Assembly: GCF_003945595.2 (NCBI RefSeq)
Contig: NW_024103441.1
Span: forward strand, 992,001 to 1,056,000
Length of the DNA stretch: 64,000 nt
Source: Pipra filicauda
Taxonomy: Eukaryota > Chordata > Aves > Passeriformes > Pipridae
Reading direction: 5' to 3'
In this document: piece after piece, positions 12,001 through 27,000 of the stretch
Layout of the letters: each line of letters opens with the position of its first letter
Position numbering within the stretch: the first letter of the stretch is position 1
Notes under the pieces: generated by a model
The model's input: the letters and a program-made list of their open reading frames with translations, nothing else
Databases searched by the model: none
What the model was told of the DNA's origin: nothing
Translations under genes and position numbers: made by a program

Positions 12001-15000
12001 GAGGGGAGTTCTTAACACCATGCACACTGAAATGTTTCAAACCAGAGAGCTTGGGGTTATTCAAGCAAAGATTTATTTCAAGCACCTCTACTAATGTTTG
12101 TCTTAACTCTGGTGTCCTGTTTGCACATTTAGCAGTCTCCAGCTGAGTCAGGATTTCAAGCACAGTTTTTCATATTTAGAAATTCATTTAAATAACAATA
12201 AAGAATGTCTTTTCTAGGAGTTGAGTTGTAGTAAGTTAGGGATGGGAAGTGGTTTCCAAATTCCAGGTTGAATTTTGGAACTCCAATAGAGACAAGTTTA
12301 CAACTACATTTAAGTAAAATGGATACCACCAGAGGTTAATTAATTCCACCATATCCTGGTCAGCAAGTCTGAACTTTTTCTCCCGTTCCCATGAATTGAG
12401 GGAAGGAAAAGTCTCTAATCTAGTTTGAGGGTTAACATCATCTGTAACAGTCCATGGACACAGAAGAGAAAAGCAGAACCTACTTCTCAAAAGAAGGATC
12501 ATTAATACCTGTAAGTGTCTAAAGGTATCGGTGATCTAAGCAAATTTAAACACTGTCAGACTTGATTTCCCTGCTTAAACAACAGCAAATGAATCACTGA
12601 TACCAAACAGAGCAGCATTTAAATACTTAACACTTCTTGTACTAACAGGAGAATTGAATCTTTTTTTTTGACTGACTGAGCCCACATGTTTAAGGTCTCT
12701 TTAAATAAAGCTTTGAAAATTCAAAATCAGATAAAGTGGAATTATAGAATATGGTAATTGAGGCAATTTCCCAGTGACACTGTAAATAAACATTTAAGTA
12801 CCTATATACCTACACACACAACCAAATGCAAGTTACTGGGGAGGAAAGTGAACAAAAACATACTCAATTTTTAATTAAGGTTTTGTGGGGTGGGGGGAAT
12901 TGTTTCCCTTAAAAGAAAGGAACTAAAGTCCTAAAACAATGGCAAAGTTGAGCCTTAGGCAGCTAAATAATTACCCTCAGTTTTCAAGGCTCAGTCCTCT
13001 GTCTATAAAGCAAACTGCTGTGTACTTAGGGCTAAAAAAAAAACAACCACCATAAAAACCACTTTGTAGACATTTAAGTTTAGGTCTTCATGAGACATTT
13101 CTTCAGCTTAAGCAGAAGAATATTACATTTAATGCTTTCCATATAAAAGGCACCAGTACTGCAGGACAAACCAGGCACTTTGCCTTTCAGGAACCAAAGG
13201 TCACTCCGTTGGCTGCATCTGATAAACTCTAAAGCAATCCAGGAGCCTTGCTCCTTCTAGGAGTCCGGAAGCACCAGACAAACTGATTTGCTCCTTCCTG
13301 TTTCACAAAATTAAAAATCTCACTTATACTCAGAGGAGTCTAAAAACCTCCAACAAAAAGGCCTTGCAAAGTACTTAACCAAAGCCAGAAGCTTGTCAAA
13401 CTCGAGTGCTGGCAGGACAAGACAGGAGGAATTCAAACCTCCTCCTGATTCCTGCCCAAGAAGCAGCACACGCGTGGTGAACGTGCCGGGGGGGTTTGTA
13501 ACTCTGGGGACGAATCTGCACCTTCCCTTCAGCTGAATTTGGGGCTTTCTGAGCACAGAACAGGCTTGTGACACATGGATCAGCCAGGGAGCACAGCTCA
13601 GGGGGATGCAGCTCATGCTGCAGGGACTGGAAATGCTGCTGGTTGGATCATCCCTCACAGGACCCAGAATAACTGTACTGAAACAGGGCTGATTCTAAAC
13701 TCTGCTCTGCTGCACCTCTGCACCACAGAGAGCTCAGCCTTGCTTTAAAACTCCTCAATATTTGTAGCAAGGCAGTGGATTTCCCTCGAGACAAACCCTC
13801 AGATTTAATAAAACACCAGAGACTAACTTGATTAATAGCATCTGTCTCGCAATGCATTTGAAAACAAGCAATTTTTTGAGGGTACAATTGTGGCTCATCC
13901 TAGAGAAATGCAGACTGACCAGTTCACCTTAGCTGGTTTTATCATCTCTCCTTTTACTATCATCTTTGATAAAAGTATTATCAGACAGTTATAAGGGCTT
14001 TTGTCAAATAATCACACGCTTCTTTGGCTAAACGTGGGACCCATCAGCCCAACTGACAGGGAAATAACAGTATGTACTCTCAGGTTGGAATCTGAGTAAA
14101 AATTCCCATCATTCAGCTGCATTTCTCACATTAAATCCCACTGGACTCCATGAATCACAGCAACATGTAGATCATTTTTCTCAAGTACAGTTTGTGTGTT
14201 GTCACAATTTTCTGGAAATTTGAAGGGACAGCCACAAGCCACACACGGCCCCCATCCATATTCCACAGCTTCCTGGGGAGCTAAACAAAATTTTACAAGT
14301 AAAGTGATACCTGTTCAACAGACTGGACTGTGTCCAGCATGTTTATATTTTGCTGAAAAAAATGTGGAAAAGCAAAGACCAAGAGGAAATGTGACCATTA
14401 GAGTTTCCTACAGACCAGGGGTGTGCTGAGCCAAAAGGAGAGAGTCAGTGAAAACGTGCATCACATCTCACTCCTGCAAACCTCTCTTAACCATCCCTGC
14501 CCAATTACTTGTAGCCATAATTAATCATCTAAAATCCATCTAAATCAAACTAACATCTACACCTGCCTTTTATTTTAAATGTCTCTTTTTAAAAGAGTGG
14601 AGAGGTATGGAAAGCTGGTTTAACAAGCACGCTGAACCCATTGTTTATGGCCTCTATAAACATGGCTTAGTAAGAATTACTGACTTAATCAGAGAGAACT
14701 TATCTCCTGGTGAAAAGAGCACTTTAAATTTCAGAAATGGCACCTTTACTGTGAAAATCTCTTAACTTTTCAAACAAACTCCAGGGGGCCTTAAACACCA
14801 GGTCCGTAAATAAGCACAGTCAGGGCGCCTGTCCCGCTCCCAGGCAGCCAAACACTTGAAGTCATTTAAGTGTTTTATGTGAAAGTTCACAAAACCAGAG
14901 AAACTATATTCTAATAGAAGTATCAAGGGGTGCTCCTCTGTCTCGCCCCCATCACATGCTACCAGCAATATTCATCAATAATACCAGCACCAGTTCGCAC

Positions 15001-18000
15001 TAAATGTTAATTTATCACCACTGGCTACAGTTGGTAGGTTTTGCATTTTCTACCATAAAAAATCCCCAGGTAAACTTTTCAGGTGAACAATTTTATTGAA
15101 TAGTTCAATTAAAAAAAAACCCCAAACACAAAACCAAAAAACTCACAACAACCAAACACCACCACTACCCTCCTCCCCTCAAAAACCAGGTTTGTGTCAC
15201 TTCATGGCCAAATTGGTGCCAAAACACAAACCAAGCTGATCATGAGGCTTCATAACCAGATACAAAAGTGATCAACATATTAAAGAATGTTGTAACTGTA
15301 AAGAGGTAACATACCTTCCACCAGTTCTTTTGGAAAGGCAACGCTGTTAACAAAAAACTAACATTCTAGCTTGCTTGTGCCTTAGATTTGAAATTATTGT
15401 AAAAGCACGATTCACAAGAAGCCTAAAATCCATTTGCTTAATGACTTGTCTGTCCTCAGTTAATAGTTTCCATTTCTTTTCCTAAGGAAAACACCCCAAC
15501 ACTGCAGACAACAGAGTGTCAATCTGGCTGCCAGAAGCAGGAAAGGCAGCGGATATAAAATTTTATTATTTCATGCCCCAACAGCAGCCAGAAGGACTTA
15601 ATGAAACCCTGCTCAGATTTACAACCTGAAATGGCTATTCAGCAGACAGCTCTGGGTAAGGGGATGTGCCCCCTGACCCCGGGGCCCTTTGATCCGGGCA
15701 CAGCAGGTGGGCTCCCACCCCCCTGCCCATCTCCCACCTTCCGCCCGGGCACCCTGAGCCTGCACAGGTGATTCCCAGATCCTTATCACCAGCAGCTGCT
15801 GCCAACTGAGTGACAAACAGCACCAGGGCTGGACAGAGAGAACCTTCCTTCTGCCCGGAGCTGCAGGGCTTGGCCTTCCCCAGCACTGCCCCTCCAACAC
15901 CCCCCACTGCAGCTCTGATTCAAACACAGTTGTTATTTCCATTTGTCCAATAACTGGATAAAGGAGAACTCCATAAATAATCTGCCATATTTTAAAATGC
16001 ATTTTTATCAGTACTCCTGAAACCATGCACAGTGATATTGGTAGTATTTGTGAGTGACTAAACTGCATTTGGGGTTTTAAGGCCTGGATTTAAGTGTATC
16101 TATAACCCCTTCATTTAAACCCTGTGGAAAAGCTGCACTTCTTCACTCACAGGTAGAAAGGCATTGATTTACTAAGAATAAACGGTGGAAAAAGCTAATT
16201 ACTACTTCTCACCCCAATCAAAAAATATAATTAACAATTAACACCCCCAGTGGCAGATCCCAGTGGTCAGTGAATTCTCAGGGTGTGTTCTGAGGGGGGG
16301 GACCCCGTGGCAGGGCCAGGGCTGAGCCCAGACTGACAGAACTCATGCTCAGGGCTCCTTAGCTCAGCCTCACACACACTAATTGGGCTCTGACTGGATC
16401 CCAAACAGAGCATCCTCACACCTCCCTGAGCCAGAGCAGAGAAACGTGCCAAAAAGCCCTTCCCAAATGAGTGTTTGGGGTTCAGAGGGCCCAGCTTTCC
16501 ACTCACGTGGCTGCACAAGGGAGAGAGAATCAACACCAGGTGAGAGCAGCCACCCTGTCCCACCACGTGGAACACTGCAGGGATTTTAGGGAACCTGTCT
16601 TTCCTAACAGGAACATCTTTACTGACACCAGGTTAAAATAAAACCCTACTCATATAGCTTTTATGATATACAGAGCTGTCCTCTTTGCTTAGGAAAAAGG
16701 TCAGGAAACCATTCTGAGCTGCAATGGGAGTTTCACACACACATTCATGCTGGACAACCTTGGAAGAGTTGCAGTTCTGGAGACCCAGAAAAAGCCCCTG
16801 AATGACTGGAGTATTAACAAAAAAAGGGTAAGAAATGCTTTTCTAATCCTTAACTGTAAATGCTGGGTTTGTGGCCCACACGGGGCAGGAAGAGGGATGG
16901 CTGATCCTGGCACAGTTCAGCTGCCAGAGCTCCCCATCTCCCAGCCCAACACAACCATCCCCACAGTCAATCAAAACCACATGTGCCCAAATTCCAGCAG
17001 GGAGTCCCCGGGGTCAAGGGCATTCCTCCTCCATCAGCACCATCCCACTAATAACCTTCCTACAGAAACAGTTGCTGAAACCATCGTTTACTCTGACAAA
17101 ACGTAACAGGCTGCAGCCAGGTTTGACACCACTTCCAACACAAAGGTCAATTTAATAGAATCTGAAGACTAAAATAACCTACAGTACAGAGAGAGAAACC
17201 AACATTATGGGAGGGGTGTGTTCTTTTGATAGAGGTTCATTTTCCTATCTCATTATTTATCACTGCTAAGTACTTATCTTCCCCTAATATGAATTCAATT
17301 AGTTCTGTAAGCATGTTCCATTATTCATGTGATAGCTCCAGCCTTGCTTATCCAACAGCTTATAAACTTTTAGCCTTCTTTGAAGTCACTTTATGGATTG
17401 CTAAATGGAAATCTTATAAAGAATGACTAACTAGGTGATGATAGAAAAGCTGAAAAATAAGAGCACAAAACACAGCTCTGTATTTTCTACCAAGGTTTTC
17501 CCCCATAAATCAGTTGGAGCCCTCTGACCTATAACAGGAGATTATCTTATCTCACTGGAGAACATTTCAGTCACAGCAAATTAGATTTAACAGTCAATGG
17601 ATATGCTTGATATTTTAATCATAAGAAAAATTTGTCATTTTCCATTAAAACAACTGCTCCTTCCACAGAGCCCCCGTGGAACACGGGAAACTGCAAACTA
17701 ACTTTAGGGTACAAAACAGGTTGGGAAAACCCACTGAGCTGAGAGGGGTTATTTTCTTTAAAATCATTGACATTTTTTGCTTCTTCCAGAGGCCCCATTC
17801 CAACACTGGGACAGCAAAGCCCGCAGAAACAACACTGAAGGTAGAACATGATTTTTTCCTGTACCCAAATCCCTTCTCCCCCTCACAGCACAGCTCTCCC
17901 TGTGCAAGCTTAGGCTGCCACCAACATTTACACCACGAGGACAGTCCTACAGTGGGAGCTGCTGGGCAGAGCCTGAGCCCAGACAAGCCTGGAGTCACCC

Positions 18001-21000
18001 CCGTGGGCTCTGCACAGGTACAGGGCCCACCTGGAATGGAAGGCTGGGGAATTAACCCCTTATCCTGACACTGGAACACGGGGATTTACTCAGAACACTT
18101 TTAAAGTCCTATTTGCTGAAATTTCAGCATTTAAAAAAAAAGGAATACTGAATAATGGCAGTAGTTTGTAGTTCTAGTTTATAAAATTATTTTGATATGG
18201 AAAAGATAATATTTTTTTAAAAATACAAAACTGCTATATCATGAGAAAAAAAATTGCTGTTGCTACTAGGATGTTATTCTAACAAATAAAACACAGAATT
18301 TTATATCTACATGTGAAGGAAAGGACAAAGACAGTGAGCCTTGAGCATCAGAAACAGGCAGAGAGGTACCCAGGAACTGTCCAGCTCATGTGCCAAACAT
18401 CACCCCTCCTTTGCCAAGGGCACAGAAATTCTGCAGCACTTGCCAGCAGCCAGATCCAAGAGCCACTGTGGGGTTTGATGTTATTTTCTGATGGAACAAG
18501 CAGAGTTACTGCAGGATACACTTCTATCTGTATTCAATTTATCCCTAAGAGCAGAGCAAACAGTTTGGTTTATTTATTTCATTTATTTGATAGGGCACTT
18601 GGAATAACTGTACTTTGCCAAAGCGTGTCTGTGTTCCAGAATCTCTGGCTATTCAGCAGCCAGACTGGATTTAGTACTAAACAGATTTTTTCACAAGTTA
18701 CTAAAATGGATGAAAATTGGCTTCTCCAAGAACAACTCCTTTTTCTGAGTTTGTACAGATGGAGTTTGGAAGGCCCACAGAGCCCTGCAGTCTGAAACAC
18801 AGAGACAAAGGAGGAGGCACTGGGTTTGTGGAGCAAGGCAGGAGTGAGACATCACACAGAGTGACTCCGAGGTGGAATTCTTCATTGTTTTCCTGCATCC
18901 ATTCCCAGGCCAACCACAGGCTCGTTGTGAGCACAGGCACCTGTGAGAGCTGACAGTGTCTGCATGGAGATGTTACCCCACCCTCTGCCAGGGCTGCTCC
19001 TTCCTTCACAGGACCACAATAACCACACAGTGATGGCCTGGCACAGACAGGAAGGTTCTTGATCACCATGAAAAATACATTTCTTCCTAGATATCACCTC
19101 GCTCCTGCCTGTGCAGTATCCAAGGGGCATCCCTGATCACAAGCATATGATGTGCAAACAAATGTATGTGCTGCCTTTAAAATAATTGGTAACTCACTAC
19201 CACGTCCTACTGCAATTCTGTACTTTATTTAGCAATATAAAGGGCATAAAAAAAATCATCTGTGCCCAGGATGGTAAGGAAAAGAAAAAAGACATTCTGC
19301 ACATTCAATCTTCTCATGAAAAAACTGACTTCTAAAATTACTTCACGTTAATGCTGGGAAAGGGGGGAGTTCCACAGCATCATTATTACACATATCTGCC
19401 CCAGTGCAAGAATATTTGATCAGTATTTCCAGAGAAATGACACAACACAAGAACAATTATCCCAGTAATTCACATTCCTTTACGTGATGTGAACCCAGCT
19501 TTCCAAACTGTTCTGTATCCTGAACACAAGGGCTGAATTTCCGGGGATCTAAAACAGGGACACAAGTCAAATAACTTCCCAGGGCACGTGCAGCTCCCAC
19601 CAGTCCAGCCCTGCTAATTTAGGAGCCCCCAGGAGGCAGGAACTGCCTCTTCCCCCCCGAGCACACACTCCTGGTTCAGGCTGCCCGTGCAAGGGGCTCA
19701 GCAACACGGACGAGCGTTCCCACGGGACCTGCAGGAGCAGTTTGTGTTGTCCCCCAGATACTGCTCAGGAAAGTCATCCACTGTTTCACCAGTCAAAAGC
19801 AAATGTGTTATTTCCACTTTTAGAGTTTTTAAAAAGTCACATGAAGTACTGGGAATTGTTTATAGGAGAAGCTTTCTGTGAGGGCTGGTTCTCTGCCAGC
19901 TTTGTGTTAACATTAACAGCAAGTTCCTTCTTTTCAGATCTTTCGAACATTAAAAAAATTACAATCTGTCTGCAAAAGCCTAAAAGAGAACTGTAACTGT
20001 CAACATTGTGGTTTAATATCGACTCTGCCTTCGTGATTCAGTCAAAGCAAGGCACTGAAGGGACTAAGTGGAGCCCCAGGATGGGGAGGGGACACGTGGT
20101 GAGCTCGTCACCGCGCACAGAGGCTGCCCAGGGAGCAAACAGGGCTCCTGCAGGTTCACCAGCCCCACGTGGGCTTAACTCCCTCAGCACGCCCAGATTA
20201 ACAGCATCAGTTCATTTTTAAGCATATGAATGAGTGTATCATTGCTTGTGGAAGTTGGCTCTAAATCATTACACTACTTACAGTTTCAGAACCGGTGAGA
20301 GAGACTTACCTCCATCAGACTCAAGTGTATCCCAATGAGGTAGGGCATGGGGGCACTGCAGAGAAGAAAAGAAAGCAGCTTTACATTCCCACAACACTAG
20401 AATCACACATCAGACTTACAAAACTAGCTACAGGAAAACACTGTGACACTGGACTAGATTTTGCTTTAAAAATTAATATATACATAGATATATAAACAAA
20501 CCATGTGTGAACAAAATGTTATTCCTGATTTGAAAGACTGTTTTTACAATGCAATATCCTCTCAGGCCTGTAAGACTTTAATTTTTCTTGACAGAAGAAT
20601 TTTCAAGTGCCTAAGTTCAGGCAGGTACCTAAGGATAGCATCTAAACATACCTCTAATAGTGGAGTCTTTTGTTAGATAAAACAAACAAAATGTATTATT
20701 GCAATTTTAAAAACATACCCAGAGTTTTCTAAGAGCATTCTTTCAAAAATGCTGTTGCAATGTCAAGTGGCTAATTTAGTGTATATGCATCACCTGGTAC
20801 TACAAGTTTTGAATTCTTTGAATGAGTTCAGGCACATTTTTAAGCAATTCACTTTTAAGTATAAATCTCAACACATTTACATTTATAAAAGAAAACACAA
20901 AAATTGCTTCTGAAGATTCTGCTAAACTCCAGAGTTCCCAGGACACACACTGATAGCAACATCCCCCTCAGAACACAAACCCTGGATCCCCCCAGAGGCT

Positions 21001-24000
21001 CTGAGGCCACAGCTCATCCCCCAGCACAGGGTGATGCCTTTGCTGGGGACCAGAATGGAACGTTTCAGGCAGACTGGTGCGCTCGGTGTCCCTGCCCGGG
21101 GCCAGCCCAGGACTGGGGCTCTGGGTCCAGCTTCCAACACCGAGCCATCAGAGCCATCAGGGAGGTGCCAGAGCTGCTAATTGCAAATATGGCACATCCT
21201 GCCTGCGAAACAGAGCAACACAGACAGACACAACTTCTAAAATAGAGCCTCCCTTCGCTTTGGATGCAGCAGCTCAACGAGCTCATTTTCAATTTCAGAT
21301 GAAGAAATGAGAGAAATGTCACTGTACTGCCTTGGATTAAAATATCTCCCATATTGCTGCTCTGAGCTGGTGCCTACTGCTCAGTAAGAGCAGTGCAGTG
21401 CTGAAAAAAACCCCTGAGACACCAGAGCAGCAAAATTCCTGCTCCTCCTTTTCCTGGAAAATACCTTAAAAATATATATTTACTGATAAGCATATTAATA
21501 TTTATGTTGTTTATTTACACACCCCCTCAAACAGCCATTCTGTTGGATGCTCCACTGAGGTGGAAGCAGCCTCTGCATTAGACATTCTATATGAGACCCC
21601 TTTTTTTTTCCCGTTTGAAGACATTAAACCCCCGTAACTTCCAGAGCCCCTTCCCAGTTCCCTGGGGAACACTGGAACACATCCCTGCAGGAACTGCACG
21701 AGAACCCCCTGCCCTGCAGCCCCTTGTGACAGAGCCCAGAGGGGCTGGTACAGCACAGACTGACCCCCAACCTTCTGATTCCTTGGGAATTCCACGGGTG
21801 AGAAGCACAGTACAGCCCCAAGCCCTTGGACAGGAATTCCCAGCACACACCAGGACACTGCCCCGGGACACGCAGAGCACTCAGCTGAGCAGAGCTCTGC
21901 TGGTCACTTTGCACGTTTGGTTTGTGGCAAACACCATCTCTTCATTTCCAGTGGCCACAGTCCAGGAGCGAGACAATTCCCGGGAATTTTCTCCCCGGGG
22001 AACAAGGCCGGGTTTGGCTGCAGTGCATCCCACGGGCTCTGCTGCCGCGGCTCCTCCGCACCCACACCAATGTGCTTCCAATTAGGAACCTCCAGGAGCT
22101 CGGCAGCTCCCGTCCCCTGAGCGCAGAGTCGGAACCTCGGCAGGAAGTCTAAAGCCTGCAAATGTCTCAGCTAGTGGAGGCTTGGCAGCTGTAATGGAAG
22201 GAAGCAGGGGGAGTGCAGGACTCCTGCAACCCGGCTGGGCAGTGACGTCTCCGGTGCAGAGCCTGTCACCCAGCACAGCAACATCTGAGCCCGGGCAAGG
22301 GCTCTGACTGCATCACACCCATTTGTGAATCCTCCAGGTTATCAACAAAAGAACAATAAGAATGTCTAAACCTTAAAACCAGGCACCTCCAGTAGGATTT
22401 TAATGAATTACAGACAAGATCTGGCTCCAGATACATGGATCAGCTTTGGATGCAAATTGTGGAGTGACAGACATTACATGTAAAGGCAGTACAGCACATA
22501 AAACAATTACAGGGACTGCAAAAATAACCTCAATAAAATATAATCTGGTAAAGAGCATAAATATTTCCAATAAAATCTACCAGGGAGATTCTGTTCTTCT
22601 GTCATCTCTCATCGATCTGACTGAAAAGGAAACACACCTGGAAGTAAATGTTGAAGGTTCATGTCAGGCTTCATAAGTTGCTTTTATCACCATTTCTCTT
22701 TGCCATGAGTTAATCATGTGCCATTATTTAAATACCCTGTCACCATCCTGTGCAGGGGAAGGTGGTGTGTGTCCCCCTTCCCCACTCAGGGCACACACAG
22801 ATAGTTCTTCCTCACTGAGATTCACGTCCTGAGACACGGAACACTCACGCAGCTTTTAATATTTTATCAGGTTAGATGGTACTTGCAAGACTTTCAAGGG
22901 AAGTTCAGTGAGACACATCCCTTGCACAAAGGGAGAAACATCCGGCACAGGCTTTAATCCTTCGGGGAGCCCCGGCAGATTAAAGGCTGCCCTTCGGGCC
23001 AGGCCTTCCCTCTGCCCGACACTTCATCAGTCCTGGGCCTTCTTACAGCCACAGCTCCTAATGACTGCGGGTTGTTTGCTGGCAGCCCACAGCCATTAAG
23101 TGCCAAAGGCAGAAGTATCAATTCCTGCCCCATCTCTGCTGCTCAAAGTGGCTGCGAGAGCCCCTGGAACAAAGAGAGGGGTCGTTCCTGCTCCCAGCTG
23201 CTTCCCAAGGCAACCAGCCTTATTTACAGGAGCTACAGAGGTAAATATCCAATCAGTAAAGTGGCACTGCCCAAGCATGAATGTGGATTTTGGGGACATA
23301 ATGGCTGTAGAGTGCCCATTTATTACAGTTACATTTTTACAGTTTCTTTAATTCGTTTCCTTAGGCAAACGAGAGACCTCTTAATTATGCTCCCAAGAGG
23401 TGGGAAACTGCTAATTGGAAGAGAAGCAGGTGAAACAGAGGGACATTTCTTCTTAAGTGAAAAAGCCCAGCCTTAAAAAATACTGCAATTCACCAGAAAA
23501 AGTAATGTAAAAGCCCAGGGATCTCCAAAACATTCCTATTTACAGCTACACAGGGACTGCACCATTTTGCTTCCTTGTTCCAGGAAAATGGGTGAGATCA
23601 CATTCACTAAGTCCATGTCTTGATATTCAAACACTGACCTAAGGGGTGGCTCTCTCCCACCAGTGGTACCTCCCTCTCCAGGGCCGTCTCCTGATTTCTC
23701 CTGAGATCCTCACTGAAGTGCGACAGAATTCAACCCCAAATTTATTGGGGTGACTGATACCAGTCAGAAACTTGACTGCATAAATTGGAATGATGCAGAG
23801 AACACACAGGCACAGAGCAGGAGAGCAGGTCCCAGAGCCTTCAGGGAGTGCTCGGGTGTGCCAGGCAGTGGCAGTGCCACCCAGAGCCCCCCGGGCTGCA
23901 ACCTGTGCATCCAGTGACAGTGTCACCACCAGTTTCTAATCTCCTCCCCCCAGAATCTTTCCCCGGGCTGAAAACATATCAAAGAATGGTGCCTAACCAA

Positions 24001-27000
24001 AAAATCAAATTAAGGACAGCACTCCTCCTCTTGCTTCCCCTCCCACCCCCTGTCCTCAGCTAATCTGCAGGGCAGGGATCAGAGGAGTGAAGTCACTCCA
24101 GAGCCGTGGATGTGGTGCTGCACCCCCAGCACTGACTCAGCAGCCCCAGCACAGAGCGGGGGGATTTGGGAGCATTTGGGAGCATTTTGGAGACACAACC
24201 TTCTGGCATCTCCAGCTCTGAGGGTGGGCACGTCAGGCAGCAGTGCAGGGGAACAGAAATATTAAGCTTAAGAAAATCCATTCAAGAGGGAAATGGGAAG
24301 CAAAAGGCAAATAATCACAGGTGGAATACACTTTTTTCCAAAAACTTTCAGAGATCACGAGTGACACAGTCTATCCACCCTTCGGCGAGTTTCAAAAGAG
24401 CAGGAGAAGATTCAAAAGCATCACAGCACAGTCAGTAAAAGGGCACAGCCAACTGATCAACATGATATTCTGTATTCATAAGAACTGAAGAATTCTCATT
24501 GCTTTAAATTTTGTTCCCACCTCAGGTCTCTAAAATTCTTACGTCATATTTGCAAAGGAAATAACCAGGCAACAATTAAAATTAAATTAAACTCTTCTAT
24601 TTTGAAGTATCTCAGGTCATTTCCCTCAAGAGGCAGACACCAGTAAGCAGAAATATTGCCTTAAAGCAGAGAGCAGGGAGCTGATTGCTCAGTCCTCCCA
24701 GGCAAAAATGACATCTGCAAGTTCACATGGTTACAAAATAGATGGACTCTATTTTGAGAAATATATTTATGGCACATAAACTGTTGCTAAATTGACTTGT
24801 TCAAACAATGACAGAGTGTGCAGCCACCTCTCCAATTAAAGCTCCTTGCTGGGGAAGGCAATCAGTTGTATTTGTGAGCAGGCAATGACACCCTGTCCCA
24901 CAGCCACACAGCCTGGAACCTTCCTGCTGCCAGGGGCTGCTCCCAGGGCCTGCTCCCTCCTTCCCTGGCCATGAGAGAACCCATCCAGTGGGGCCCAGGG
25001 ACTTGTGGCTTCCCCTCCTGGGGTCCAGTGCCCTCCCAGGGCTCTGGGCTCAGCCCCTTTCCCAGGTGGATGGGTAACCAGTCTCTCAAGCCCAAGCCTC
25101 TGAAGGAGGTTTAACTCCTTGAGGAAGCCTGAGGTAAGGTCACTCATTCCCCTCAATGAGGTAAATATCATGTTCTAAACACACACTCATAATGAAAGAT
25201 CACCACAGGAAAACAGGGGGGTTTTTAATAGTTTTTTTTTTAAAATAGGTTTTTCTCCACCCCCAGCGGAAGTTCAGGAAAGCGGGAAAATGAGAGAAAT
25301 GTATCCTGTTGGAGCCTTAATTCACATTGGAATATTTAACATGGACATGCTGAAAACAGAGTTTAATGACACAATATCTGAGTTGCAGCATTTCACAGCA
25401 ACCACTCCTCCTATCAGACTGTTTCAACACACTGACAGGCAGTCACTTCTTGCCATAAATATTTGTACTTACTGGGTTGGTGCCTCCTTAATACACTGTA
25501 TTTTTAGAGTAACAGTTGCATCATAAGAGCCCTCAGGACACCCCACAGAAAGGTGAGCACTGCTGTGAGTCCCAGGGGTACACACACACATCTATAACAC
25601 ACAGACACAAAGGGGGCCTTACCAGCAGTAGTCCAGCAGATGTGGGGGCAGAACAGGAATGTAAACGTGCTGCCAGAACATCGGGTAGAGCATGGCTGCA
25701 GAGCCATGGATGCAGGCAGTTAACTGAAAAACACACCAAAACTGCATCAGAAACAGGCCAAGGCCCAAGGCTCACACAGCAAAGTTAGACACAAAGTAAA
25801 GAATCCATTCTGCTTTCATAGCAACATGTTTCATTGGAAAATACAGAGCTGCTGTTAAAAACAAGGGGCTCGGGGGTGAACACCAGGGGTTTGTGGTGGT
25901 TCCCATCCAACTGACTTTGTGAACAGCTGAGAACATGATTCACTCAACAAACAAAACCTGCAAAGAACACCCAGTATTCTGTAAAGCAACAGAAACGTGG
26001 AAATGAAAACTCAAAGGGGACTGAAAGAATAGTAGAGGCAAATCCCCAGTCCTGGAAATTACCATCCATTAGATATCATAAAAATGCACTGAAATTATAA
26101 CACAAACTGAAAAACACATATCACACCAAACTCAGTGATTAAATCTTGATTATTTAAAAGGGGTTTTTGTCTAATGGCTCTTCATCTAATCATTTGACCC
26201 ATTGAATTTCTCAGTTATATTGTTAAAAACACACGCAGAAGAGTTTTGATGTGGGCAAGTACTGAAAGAGCAAAGGCAAGTGCCAGTGAAGCCATGGGGA
26301 GAATCCTCACAGAGGAAATTACTGCTCTCAACCCTATTTCAAATAATAATTATTAATTTGGAAGAGAAGATAAGCAGGATATTTGTCACATTCACCAAGG
26401 ATATTAAAACGAGAAGGTGGTAATGCTCAGTAAGGAAATTCAGCAAAAGCTGTAGAGAAAGTACTGTAAGGAGAGGATCTGAACAGCCACATCCAAGCCA
26501 CGGGCTCAGAGGTGACAGCAGTCCCAGCCACCCTGCCCTGCTCGGCAGTGCAGTGTCCCTTCACCTGCACTCCTGCCCAGGATCCCCTGAGAACCTGCTC
26601 ACAGCACTGAGGGCACAGAGCCCAAGGGACTGAGGCCCCCGTGGTGGCCTGAAGGTGTCCGAGAGGAAACCAAGCACAGACACGTCGTGGCATTAATCCA
26701 AATCCAGTCAGATGTGGAGTAACCCTTAAAAAAGAAGAGATGACCCTCATTACTATTAATTTCCATTAAGAGAGAGCAGTGAATTACAGAGCTCTCAAAG
26801 GGAACCCCTGGCTGGGGAGGGAAAGGGTGGATGAGCCAGTCCAGGACCTTCAGGCTCCGTGTCACAACCAGGGACAGTTTGGGGTCTGTTCTCTGCCACA
26901 GCCCCTCTGTGCAGCCTCTGCCAGCACCAGCTCCTGGCTGTCCCACTGAATGCAGCTCACTGGGCAGGAGGGTGGGAGACAGCCCTGTATTTTATGTGTT

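Larger units (their letters stand above)
11818..20309 (-). other. DENND1A: DENND1A intron between exons H and I
   Basis: This 8492-nt intron has donor gtaagt and acceptor catgtag. It is mostly unremarkable AT-rich sequence, with an A/C-rich simple tract at 15109-15180 and two candidate regulatory stretches at 13900-14060 and 14570-14750. No coding exon or transposon was recognised. Confidence 0.9.
20356..25622 (-). other. DENND1A: DENND1A intron between exons G and H
   Basis: This 5267-nt intron has donor gtaagg and acceptor ctctgcag. It holds a moderately CpG-rich stretch around 21950-22300, a strong conserved-element candidate at 22925-23475 and a tiny 10-bp tandem repeat at 24164-24193. 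No coding exon was recognised. Confidence 0.9.
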
